Position numbers and translations under genes: made by a program
Shown: positions 20,812 to 30,200 of the stretch, one piece after another
Numbering within the stretch: position 1 is the first letter of the stretch
Layout of the letters: every line of letters starts with the position of its first letter
NCBI GenBank assembly: GCA_946965045.2
Contig: OX337237.1
Location: forward strand, 868,001 to 932,000
Direction of reading: 5' to 3'
Length of the DNA: 64,000 nt
Origin: Epithemia pelagica
Lineage: Eukaryota; Bacillariophyta; Bacillariophyceae; Surirellales; Surirellaceae
The notes under the pieces: model-generated
The model's database searches: none
Seen by the model: only the letters and a program-made list of their open reading frames with translations
Told to the model about the DNA's origin: nothing

Positions 20812-23574
20812 TTACCACACTTGTCGTTGAATGTCTTGCAACAATTGCAGTGACTCGGGTTGAGAAGAATCAAATTTCCGGGCAAATAGAAACCCCAATT
20901 GACGTGCACGATGCAAGAAATGGAGCGTTTCATTGGACCAAAAGTACGCGTCACATTGATTCAGTGCTGGAGAGGAATTGCGAATCGACGGTGGATTCTG
21001 GTCAAGTGGTGCGTTTGTGTGAATCGTGGAATTGCCATGTTGCGTCTTGGTCAATGACGACGGCGAGATTACAGTTGGATCTCCTTCCAAGCACTCTCCA
21101 CCACCTGGCTTTCGACTGGACCACACAAAAGGCAGTTGATGCTTGGTGAGGTTGGTATCTCCTTGTCTATCGAGTAGGACCATGGTAACATCATCCAACT
21201 TGTAGCAAAACGGCAACACCTCGTTGCTACGTTCCTTGTTTGTCTCGTCGTTTTCGTTGTTGTTCCATTCGCCCTGGATCCCTTTTGTGTTGTAAGTCCC
21301 TGATCTGTGGTTCTGTTTTCCCATCAAGACTGCATTGCGCTTGGAGGATTCACAGACACCGGGTTTGGTACCCCCATAGGTTTGAAAGACAGCCGGAGGA
21401 AAGAAGGTTGCTGATTCTTGTGGCGCCACACGGGCCGTTGTCCGTTTCAAATCCTCCTCCTGGGTACCTTGTCCACTTGGTATTATTATTGGTGGTGGAC
21501 GTGGGGAGGGAAGATGCAGGAGTTGCAAGGCCGCACTCCAAATGCGTTCTTCCATACAACAAAAGGCGGCATATTTGGATTTGGCAAACAATTCTTGAAC
21601 CTGGGCCGAGTGAACCATGGAATGGAGAATGGATTCGTGATAAATGGCGGTATTGCCCGAATGGGTTTTCCCTCCTCGGACCAGGGCCTCAACCAAGGCG
21701 GCATCCCCCTTCAATGCACCGAGTGTTGTTGTTGTTGTTGTTGGGGAATGAGTCTGCTGCTTGTTGTTATTCTTGTTGTTGTTATGTGTGACAAAGGTTT
21801 GGGCTGGCAATCGCATGGTCCATTTCCAATATAGTGTCTCCTCCTGGTCGTTGTCATTCTTGCTGGCAAAGTCATGAGACGTGAAAAAGAGACGTTTTCG
21901 ACGCAACAACAAGAGCGATTGCTGTCCCAGGGACGACGTGAGCAACGACGACGACGACGACAAATTGGTGGATGCCGCAGCAGCACCCAACACTTGTCCC
22001 TTGTGCAATTGCGGACCCAACCATGCCCATTGGTTCTGTATCTGTAACTGACGCGCCAATTCCTGGGGCGACCACAGGGGAAAGGAGGCTCCATCCAAGG
22101 CAATATAATAGTCAAACCAGCGGCGGCGGTGGGACGACGGTTCGTCGTCTTGTTGTTCTTGTTGTTGAACGTACCAATTCCACACGGTCCAATGCAGTTG
22201 CGACACCGAATCGGTCCCATAGACAATTGTGCCAAAGGTGACACACACCACATTGGACCAGGACGACTGACGAATCCACTCTTGGACGGCTTGGGCAAAG
22301 CGTTGTGCGGAACGTGTGGGAGAACGTTCCAAATGGACCACAATGACATGTTGCGGTTGATGCACGGCAGCAATCACGTGTTGCAACAGGACCAAATCGC
22401 GATAGGCCACCAGGACCAACAAGAGGCGCGGAGGAGTCGTCGTCCTGGTAGTTGTCGTGGCGACAGGCCGTTTCAACTGCTGTACCAGGGCCTTCCAATC
22501 GTCTTGTTGGTACACCGAGGGAGGAAGCGTCGGTCGATAGGATTGGTACTGGCACATATCATGGTATTGGGCATACAGTTCCAACAATTGGAACAAGACT
22601 TGTTGTTGCAAGTCATGGGTAATCCTTTCGAGTCTGTTTGCGGTGGATCCGGCAGAAAACTGGTTGGGAGTCGTCTCAGTGCGGTTGCTCGCGTTGGGTC
22701 CATTCCTCCAGTGGAACTGGGCATGTTGGCGTTCAAAGGTTTGAAGGGTGCGTTGCCACAAGGGATGGGCCCACTGGGAAAAGTCCTTCCAAAACTGCCA
22801 TGTCGTTGTCGTGGCATTCAGGTCGGCAGCAAGACCTGTGGGATTTCCCGTAGGAGTCATGATCAGAATGGTACAATAGTGCAATTGTGCGACACCATCT
22901 CCCTGCATTTCCCAACCGTTGGTGGTGGAACCATGCTGCTGCTGCTGCCTCCTTTTGGTCAAGACGTACATCGGATGATCCAACGAGGCATGATTGGTCC
23001 AAATTGTTTCAAACACTTGATCGAACGACTGCGAGGAGGAAGCGTTTGGACGGGAGGACGACGGTTTGGGTTCGTCTGGATGCCCTGCCGCTGACGCACG
23101 GCTTTCACCAACACTACTACGATTGCCATTAGGGAGACCATCACCATCATCACCACCCGTACTGGTTGTCGTTGGGCTCTTGTTGTGGGGGCTGCGGACG
23201 GCGTTTCCCGCGTGTCGTCGACTCGGTGGTGGCGCCCACACCCATTGGACCGTTGTGGCGATGATTGGCTCGTCCAATCGTCCAACGAGTGGTGGTCCTG
23301 GTTCTTCTCGTCGTCGCCCGTGAAACCAGAGACTGACAAGGACCGTCAGGCACAACCATATACCCAGACAGTCTCTCCACCACTGCCAATACGAACGACG
23401 ACGACGACGACAACGACGAGAAACCACAACAAGATCACAGCTATTACTGCTACCAGGACGAGGAATGAGACGTTGGCGATCCTGTGGACTGCTCTTGACT
23501 GGTTGAATGATGCACGACACTCCATTCCGATGCATGGGTCGACGGAGAGAACCCCCTCTTGTCTTTGTCGTCAT
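20812..23574 (-). CDS. Putative Golgi GT14-like (core-2/I-branching type) glycosyltransferase
   Basis: A 920-residue frame with a basic N-terminus (RRCRRRRR at 53-60) followed by a single hydrophobic span at about 69-85 (CLGIWLCLTVLVSLWF), the type II topology of Golgi glycosyltransferases. Residues about 370-540 resemble family GT14: LLLVLVAYRDLVLLQHVI, VIVVHLERSPT, then WFDYYIALDGASFPLWSPQEL, which corresponds to the Ser-Gly-Asp-Phe-Pro-Leu region of core-2 GlcNAc and xylosyl transferases. ALVRGGKTHSGNTAIYHESILHSM follows. Donor and acceptor cannot be told. The substrate-binding motif differs somewhat (DGASFPL), and the C-terminal 250 residues are polar and of unknown function. Convergent with the LRR gene. 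Confidence 0.62.
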   Translation of the reverse strand: MTTKTRGGSLRRPMHRNGVSCIIQPVKSSPQDRQRLIPRPGSSNSCDLVVVSRRCRRRRRSYWQWWRDCLGIWLCLTVLVSLWFHGRRREEPGPPLVGRLDEPIIATTVQWVWAPPPSRRHAGNAVRSPHNKSPTTTSTGGDDGDGLPNGNRSSVGESRASAAGHPDEPKPSSSRPNASSSQSFDQVFETIWTNHASLDHPMYVLTKRRQQQQHGSTTNGWEMQGDGVAQLHYCTILIMTPTGNPTGLAADLNATTTTWQFWKDFSQWAHPLWQRTLQTFERQHAQFHWRNGPNASNRTETTPNQFSAGSTANRLERITHDLQQQVLFQLLELYAQYHDMCQYQSYRPTLPPSVYQQDDWKALVQQLKRPVATTTTRTTTPPRLLLVLVAYRDLVLLQHVIAAVHQPQHVIVVHLERSPTRSAQRFAQAVQEWIRQSSWSNVVCVTFGTIVYGTDSVSQLHWTVWNWYVQQQEQQDDEPSSHRRRWFDYYIALDGASFPLWSPQELARQLQIQNQWAWLGPQLHKGQVLGAAAASTNLSSSSSLLTSSLGQQSLLLLRRKRLFFTSHDFASKNDNDQEETLYWKWTMRLPAQTFVTHNNNKNNNKQQTHSPTTTTTTLGALKGDAALVEALVRGGKTHSGNTAIYHESILHSMVHSAQVQELFAKSKYAAFCCMEERIWSAALQLLHLPSPRPPPIIIPSGQGTQEEDLKRTTARVAPQESATFFPPAVFQTYGGTKPGVCESSKRNAVLMGKQNHRSGTYNTKGIQGEWNNNENDETNKERSNEVLPFCYKLDDVTMVLLDRQGDTNLTKHQLPFVWSSRKPGGGECLEGDPTVISPSSLTKTQHGNSTIHTNAPLDQNPPSIRNSSPALNQCDAYFWSNETLHFLHRARQLGFLFARKFDSSQPESLQLLQDIQRQVW

Positions 23575-23664
23575 GGGGGAGCATTGGTCGTGGCTCGATC
23601 GCTTGGTGGCAACTCTGGAAAGGAATCCATTGTGGAGAATTGGAGTGGGTGATGGAACCTCCTT

Positions 23665-23681
23665 GGGTTAGGGTTAGGGTT
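23665..23681 (+). repeat. Short interstitial telomere-like repeat
   Basis: GGGTTAGGGTTAGGGTT, nearly three units of the TTAGGG type, lies between the divergent glycosyltransferase and nuclease-fold genes. Confidence 0.7.
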
Positions 23682-23843
23682 CCGTTGACGCGCCCGCCGG
23701 TCTTGTTGGGGTTTCATTGCCGAGCGACAAATCACAGCCAATCAAAGTGCGTCACGCAGCGCCTGCAACACCGCAACAACAGCTTTGTGCGACGATCGAC
23801 ACACCACAACACACAACATGGTTCATTGCTGGAACCAACGACC

Positions 23844-24848
23844 ATGTCGTCGACACCGTGGAACCGAGTTTCACCGGACGCCTACAAGTCATGGCTTCTG
23901 GAAGACATGACAGCTGCAGAGTACAATGCACTAGGTCCTGTGGAACGACGAACTCTACGGACTCAATTTCAGCAACAGCAGCAGCAGCAACAGCAACAGC
24001 AGCTCGAGGGTGACATTGCGGCGGAGATGCAAGCGATGCGTCTGGAGATTCATGCTGTTCGAGAGACCTTGCCAACAGTGCTCGTCGGAAATGTCATTAC
24101 GCCGTCACAAGCATGGCGAATACCACAGGTTGTGTCCAGCGTCTTTGATTCTCTTGGAGTATCGCTGTCACCTCGAGCTATTATTACGGGGGAGCCGTAC
24201 CAGTACGAGCTGCCGACGAGCTGTGGCGATGAATGGAAGTTTTCCTGGAACTGGAACAGTGGCACAACCATGGATGACAGAGCTCTAGAACGAACGTCGT
24301 ACAAACCGGTAGAGGAATTTCTACGGGGGGTGGGTTTGTTCTGTGTGGATATAAGTGAGGGTCACTATTGTGTCAAGAAACTGCTGTATACTGTCGACGT
24401 TTACACCAAGAGAAACCAGAATCCTTTGCAAGTTCGAGGCCAACCGGTTTTCCTCCGACACTGTGTACAAGGCCGCAGTGATCTTGCGGTGTTGCGAGCA
24501 GATAATGAAGGCGGTTACATACTACGAAACAATGTCAAATTTGTTGTGGAGATAAAGACCGTGACTGGCTACAGACAGTCGCAAACAGGATGCAGGAGGG
24601 AGGCGCAGCTTCAGGTGATTGGTCTCAACGCGTTCAACACCAACAACTCTCCTCCTGTTGTGCTTTCCGACTTGGCAAGGGTACACCAAGTCTTGTACCT
24701 CGACACGGATCAAGACTGGAACTATTCCATCCGAGTCAGGCAGTGTTTTTCTTTTGCTGCCGCTATTCACTTCGCGAACACTCTGAGTGAACGTGCCTGT
24801 ATCTCCCATCATTTCTCTCGGCCGAAATCCCCAGATCCGGAATTGTAG
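23844..24848 (+). CDS. Protein with a PD-(D/E)XK nuclease-like fold
   Basis: Start at 23844 (MSSTPWNRVSP) is preferred over the longer frame from 23559, whose first 95 residues overlap the telomere-like repeat and the start of the neighbouring gene. The 334-residue protein has an N-terminal helical part with 11 Gln (43-53). Its second half carries the PD-(D/E)XK pattern: GRSDLAVL (Asp213), KFVVEIKTV (Glu236, Lys238) and EAQLQVIGL (Gln255/257) followed by a helix and strand (VHQVLYLD). This arrangement occurs in many nucleases and in the nuclease-like domains of secreted or nuclear eukaryotic proteins such as Crinkler effectors. Substrate unknown. No signal peptide or nuclear signal is evident. 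Assignment rests on the motif spacing only. Confidence 0.6.
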   Translation: MSSTPWNRVSPDAYKSWLLEDMTAAEYNALGPVERRTLRTQFQQQQQQQQQQQLEGDIAAEMQAMRLEIHAVRETLPTVLVGNVITPSQAWRIPQVVSSVFDSLGVSLSPRAIITGEPYQYELPTSCGDEWKFSWNWNSGTTMDDRALERTSYKPVEEFLRGVGLFCVDISEGHYCVKKLLYTVDVYTKRNQNPLQVRGQPVFLRHCVQGRSDLAVLRADNEGGYILRNNVKFVVEIKTVTGYRQSQTGCRREAQLQVIGLNAFNTNNSPPVVLSDLARVHQVLYLDTDQDWNYSIRVRQCFSFAAAIHFANTLSERACISHHFSRPKSPDPEL

Positions 24849-25317
24849 TTTCCTGATAATCTCAGCTGTGGACTGGGAATGATCATTGATGGTCTCGGGA
24901 AACATCGTGTGGCGTTGCTGTAGCCTAAAACCGTTGGCGGTGCCATCGACTTGTTGTGGATTCGAGAACAAACATTGGCGCCATGGCGAGAACAGATGAA
25001 AAAGCGATGATCACTATTCTTTCTCAACCAAGACTTCTTAGTCTATGTTGTTGAAACGGCTTGGAACCCTCCTCAGCAATGGCGGTCAACGATTTCGGTC
25101 CCAACCGCTTGCTTGTGATTCCACTAGTTTCCTCAGTTGGCCTTGCTCGCCGTCAAAGCAACAAAGAAGGTGATTCTTCATGGTAGTGTGAAGCGGGGGT
25201 ATTCTAGACAGCTTCACTGGTATTCGAAGAGAACAAGAGAAAGTGGCGGAAGATATCTCGAGCTGGCAAGACAAGATCGACGTGGAAGTTCCGCTCTTTT
25301 GACAAAAATAGCTAACT

Positions 25318-25394
25318 TCTTTTGGATCATCATCTCCCAATGGAGCCTCGGGAGGATCGTCTCGTCTTTTGGATCATCATCTCCCAATGGAGCC
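25318..25394 (+). repeat. Direct repeat, 30 bp twice at 47-bp spacing
   Basis: TCTTTTGGATCATCATCTCC followed by CAATGGAGCC occurs at 25318-25347 and at 25365-25394. The spacing is not a multiple of three, so it cannot be a protein repeat in one frame. Confidence 0.8.
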
Positions 25395-25819
25395 AATGGA
25401 TCACAAAGTAGTGGAAGTTCTCCCTTTGGCAATGGTTACAATCCATCGTCCAGCACCGGTAATAAAAAGTCGTACAATAGAGTACCTGCGTGGCCCGTCT
25501 TTCCACGCACAATTCGAAAGGATTACCTCAACAACCGTCAAGGATCAATCATTCTCATGCTTCTCTGGCGTTGTATTAATCCGCTCACCGCTGTAGGATC
25601 GGAACCATTGGTAGTTGACTGTAGTGGAATGGAATAGAAAGAATAGGAAATGATACCCACTCCCACGTCTTTTGTGTCTGGGTGTTGCGCTTTTGTCATT
25701 GTTTGGAATCGACGGCTTTGCCGATCCGTGACTAACTGGGTCATGATTGAAATAGAAAACTATATGTAATGATGGGGTTTCTCTTGGAAAAAGATCCAAG
25801 ACGACGACCACCACAACAA

Positions 25820-25921
25820 TTGTCGGCCTTTTCTCCTTCGTTGTGGAATCTCTGCATCTACGGACCACACTTGTCGGCCTTTTCTCCTTCGTTGTGGAAT
25901 CTCTGCATCTACGGACCACAC
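25820..25921 (+). repeat. Perfect 51-bp tandem duplication
   Basis: Two adjacent identical 51-bp units (25820-25870 and 25871-25921) beginning TTGTCGGCCTTTTCTCC and ending ACGGACCACAC. No difference was seen by eye, so the duplication is recent. The length is divisible by three but no gene is supported here. Confidence 0.9.
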
Positions 25922-26055
25922 AGATATAGAAACGTTCACAGTCCTATTCCTATTTTTGCTGGTTTCGACACTGGACATTTGGTACTGCGAGTCATGGTTT
26001 GATAAAATCCTATCCTTAAAACTAGCCCCAGCTGTGTGCGTCCATCCTCATTGGA

Positions 26056-26082
26056 CTCTCTCTCTCTCTCTCTCTCTCTCTC
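26056..26082 (+). repeat. CT dinucleotide microsatellite
   Basis: An uninterrupted CT run of 27 bases, followed by a GT-rich stretch near 26084-26155. Confidence 0.9.
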
Positions 26083-26182
26083 ACGTGTGTGTCTATGTCC
26101 TTTTCGAGCCACGTCCATGGGAACCAATCGTTGTGTGCGTGTGTGTGCGTGCATGTTCTATGGGATTCTTCTTTTCTTGTAC

Positions 26183-26593
26183 TTAAAAGGCCAGTTGATA
26201 GACTTGCCAACACAAGAGACCCAAGGCCCCGTATCGAATCGTGGCGACGCCGGCCGTGGGAAGACTGGGATATCCGGTCAAAATACGGAGCCAGTAATAG
26301 CCCACTTGAGAAACGGCGGCCAGGGTTCCAGCCAAATGGGGTCGAGCCGTTTCTCCACCGTCTTGGACGTGGACCAAGACGAGCAAGGCGACAAACAGGG
26401 GTGCATATTCGGCCTCATTGAGTTGGGCGGCCTTGAGTCGTTGCATCAAGGAGGTACTTTCCAATTTGGCCATTTCCGTCTTGTCATGCGAGGCAAACGT
26501 TTGCCAGAGGCGCAATCCAAATGTGACGGAGAGTTTGGCAAAGGTGGTTTGACCCGCAATCACTGCGGCAGCTTGAAGGGCCGTCAAGGACAT
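26183..26593 (-). CDS. MAPEG family membrane protein
   Basis: From ATG 26593 (MSLTALQAAAVIAG) the protein has 136 residues, the usual MAPEG size, and four hydrophobic segments: the N-terminus, LNEAEYAPLFVALLVLVHV, LAGTLAAVSQVGYYWLRI and VATIRYGALGLLCWQVYQL. RLKAAQLNEAEYAPLFV corresponds to the family signature R-x-x-x-A-x-x-N-x-x-E-x-x-P. MAPEG members are integral membrane glutathione-dependent enzymes (microsomal GST, leukotriene C4 synthase-like) or related proteins; which activity this one has cannot be told. A longer frame from 26779 is rejected because its extra N-terminus lies partly in the LTR of the neighbouring retrotransposon. The E2 LTR begins about 140 bp upstream of the start codon. 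Confidence 0.8.
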   Translation of the reverse strand: MSLTALQAAAVIAGQTTFAKLSVTFGLRLWQTFASHDKTEMAKLESTSLMQRLKAAQLNEAEYAPLFVALLVLVHVQDGGETARPHLAGTLAAVSQVGYYWLRILTGYPSLPTAGVATIRYGALGLLCWQVYQLAF

Positions 26594-26729
26594 AATGTCG
26601 AATAGAAAATTTGGAGAAAGAGGAGGAAGAATCGAAAGAGCAAAGCTTTTGGTTTGGTTGTGGTGGTCGATCTGGAGACCTTGGATCTTTTTTTGTGAGA
26701 GAAAGTACCCTTGTTTTCTTGGAAAGGTT

Positions 26730-27060
26730 GAGTCAGAGTTAACAAGGACGGGAAGATCTCGGAGAGGTCTGACCGCCAACGAACTAGCCCGTGGGAAAAC
26801 TACCCTCCCACGGATTTCCTAACATAACCATGCAGGAGTCTAATGTTCCTATGATTTAGGTCAAGTCATGGATGAAATGAACCAGACAAGGAACGAATGA
26901 ATAGACAACCTTGAAAAAGCAAAGTTCTAGAATAAACAACCTTATAATATATAACAACTTTGCTAAAGCAACTTGTTCGTCCAACTTGCTGCAGAGGACT
27001 GATCAACTCTGTAGCGAGCCCAGTGGTATTGCCTAGTTTACTTGCGTACTTTGATTGGTT
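26730..27060 (+). repeat. 5' LTR of E2
   Basis: Matches 43417-43751 almost base for base. Starts around GAGTCAGAGTTAAC and ends around ACTTTGATTGGTT. What follows, TATTGAGCCC, should contain the primer-binding site, and then an 8-bp hairpin CAATTGTT/AACAATTG (27069-27090). Confidence 0.9.
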
Positions 27061-27295
27061 ATTGAGCCCAATTGTTGTTTCTAACAATTGCTTGCGCTTC
27101 CTTTTGTCGCCCTGGAGATTGTTGAGTCGACGCAGCATCTCCTCCCCTTTGCCTCGCACCGAGAGCCCGTTCCCGAACCGTTCCCTTGCACCAGCCAACT
27201 GGTAGCCTCCTTCCAAGCTGTCGGACCAACAAGAGTCTCCGACCTACAGCCTTGGCAGTTTCTCCTTCCCCAAATACGACGAAGAAGAAATCCTT

Positions 27296-30200
27296 TTGAC
27301 CAACGATTCCGCCGCCAAAGACGACGAGCCAGAGATTGTTGAGATACCGTTGATTGTTGAGCCAAACATGTCTGCTCCTGCACCACCTCCTCCGCCAACA
27401 ACCACTACCTTCCGTCCGACGAAACCCATCATGGGCGATCTGATTCAGACTGATGAAACCAAGTGGGCCGTTTGGACTGGTGGTAAGCCGAATGCCACCT
27501 GGACTGGCCTTGATTCGTCCGCTGCCACCCACGACAAGACCCCCTTTCAACGACGCTTCGCCAAGGACGCTTCCGCCTTTGAAGCCCGATGTGCCGGACT
27601 ACCGCACCTGTTCAAGAAAGGACATAATCTGAATCAGTTTATGAAAGATATCAAGGAGACATTGGAGATTCGGGGTATGGACACCATTACTTACCTTGTT
27701 GACCCTGCCGATCCGACTGTGATGCGCAACATCATCTCCGAGCACACTCGCTTCACCGCTGAGTATGTTTCTACCGTTGCTGCCACCCAGAAGAAGAAGT
27801 ATGACAGCTACAATGTGCAGAATGACACTGCTGCCATTCAAATGTTCAAGGCCTCTTTGGACTCGCGGCTCGTGCAACAAGTGAAGAATCGTCTCAAGCC
27901 TGACATGTGTTTTCTTGAAGCATGGATGATTTTGATCACGGTTGTCCAAACGGACTCCGTTGATAAGTACGACAAGCTCAAGCAAGATATCAAGTCACGC
28001 ACGCCGTTCCTCTACTCCGGACAAAACATCACGACTATGGCCCAGACTACTCGCGAGTCGTGTGATGACTTAGTTACAGCTGGTTTCTTCGAGCAGTCGC
28101 TTGTCCTTACCATTCTCGAGTCGTTCTTGCTCGCAGATGGAAGTGAGTTCTACAAGCAGTCCCTTCTCCAGCTCCACTCCAAGGTCCACTCCAAGATTTT
28201 GGATATCCGCTACAAGCACCATGATGACCAACAACGTGCTATGGAAGCCGATGGTATCTCCTACGATGATATCTGCCGTATTGCTGACGATCTCTACGTT
28301 ACAGATGTAGCTAAAGGACGTTGGTCGCCCGCCGTTTCAAATCGAGACTCCAAGACTCCTGCCCGAGCCTTCTCCAATTTGTCCACTGTGCAAACTCTTG
28401 CTCTCCAGCAGCACATGACAAGCCGTCAATCGAATCGCCCGAAAAACAAGTCCAACTCATTCCAGTCGTCAAGCAATCGCTCCCGTTCCTCCGGCAATCA
28501 ATCCAACCATCGCTCCAACCGATCCCAGAGCGACAACAACAGCCGCAGTTCTAACCGCTCAAGTGGATCGACCAACTGGCGTCGTGTCCCACCGACCGAT
28601 CCCAACGAATCAAGCCGAGCCGTTGATGAAGTGACGTATTACTGGTGTGGAGTTTGCCGTCGTTGGACCACCAACCACACTACTGAGCAACATTGTAGTG
28701 GCATGGGAAAGAACAACAATAACAAGAAACCACAGCGCCCCAAACCACAGGCCAACACCTTCTGCACCGATGTTTCTGCATGGGCCGCCCGTTTTCCGTT
28801 GTATTCTCCCATTCGCAGTGTCCGCGCCGCTAGCCCACCTGTGGAATCCGACTCGTCCTCCGCCACCAGCAGCTCTGTCCCCGATTCCTTTTGGGACAAC
28901 TTCAGCAACCGAGACTCCGAAGACGACGACAATGTTTCCGCCGATGCCTTGCCCGACCAAGTCGTCAGTGATGCCCATGTGTTCCATGGCAACGACCCTG
29001 TTCCTGAATGGGCCATGGATGACGACGATGATTTTGCTGCTTCTGCCTCCAGCGACGACTTGCTCTCTTTGGACGCCGATGCACCAAAACCTGACGACGA
29101 TGTCAATTCCACCGACTCCACCATGTCTTGGACCAACGTTGAACCTCCAATGGATGCCAAGCCTTGTACCAACACCACTCTCCAAGCCATGCCAGCCCCC
29201 TTCCCTTCTGTTGCTCGCCCTTCCGTCCAATTTGCAGATCCGTCGTCCTCTCCTGACACCTTGACCGACGACGATGCCAAACTATGCGGTGAAGTACCTC
29301 CTGCTTCACTCAAGCAAGACTGTGACACGTCTACCGTACACGATTCGACACTGTCTCCACGTTCCCCCACGTCTGTGCACGAACCACCTTTGTCTCAACG
29401 TGACAAGGTTCTTTCTAGTGAATTCGTGTACGATGCCTGTACAGCCCTTCTGGAAAATTTGGATCTTACCGGTGACTTAACCGACCCCAAGACTCAAGCG
29501 CCAGCCTCTCCGGACGAACTCGATGTCATGCTCTCCACAGCTTCCGAGTACTTACTTCATCCCCACACGGCTTGCGCGAAAGAACCAGATTCTGCCTTGC
29601 GACAGGATCTACTAGACAAGATTCCCCTCCATCAGACACGTTTGAAACAGATTTGGCTATATGTGTTAGATCAAGAAATGACTTTCGGTTCTCCCTACCA
29701 AGACCGTCGTCCCCTTTTGTCTACCACGCACGATGCAGTTTGGCATTTGGCCAACGCTCCCCTACCAGTTTTCGATGCTGCGTCCTCGACTCCTTCTGAC
29801 GCTCCTGACTCGAAACCACCCCCTGCGGAGCCCCAACCAAGTGACCATGCCGTTGAACTCTCGTCGTCGCCCATGCCTCCGACCAAGAAGCCACGTACTG
29901 ATCCACATGCCACTTATCTTTGTTTCCTCAAGCATCCAAAGCTGAAGGTCACTCCAGTCGATTTCTCCGATGCTTTCACCTCTGTTCCCTTTGATCATGT
30001 GCCTGTGCCTCGTACAGTGTCTTTCCGTACTCGTCGCTCCCCAAGTCCTCGTGTCCCTTCCCGTCGTCCTCGTGCTGTTCCCTCCAAGGCCACGCCCCAG
30101 CCGAAGCCGAACAAGAAGAAGAAGAAGTTTCACCGTCGTCGCTTCCATGCACAACGCCCACGACCACCACCAGTGCCTCGCCCCAAGCCGTTGCCACCCC

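Larger units (their letters stand above)
24849..26182. other. Intergenic region with repeats and possible gene remnants
   Basis: A plus-strand frame at 25137-25637 contains SFGSSSPNGANGSQSSGSSPFGNG and may be part of a disordered protein, but a 47-bp-offset repeat inside it breaks the frame. The rest holds a 51-bp tandem duplication and a CT microsatellite. No convincing gene. Confidence 0.45.

Noticed and set aside
22129-23094. 321-codon plus frame opposite the glycosyltransferase
   Set aside because: Antisense shadow of a long GC-rich gene; no start context or domain.
25137-25637. 166-codon frame with Ser/Gly/Asn-rich part
   Set aside because: A 30-bp repeat at 47-bp spacing crosses it out of frame and the N-terminal part has no support; kept only as a note in the intergenic entry.
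26720-27065. TTGGAA as target duplication of E2
   Set aside because: It occurs near both ends but not directly at the LTR borders, which are themselves uncertain.
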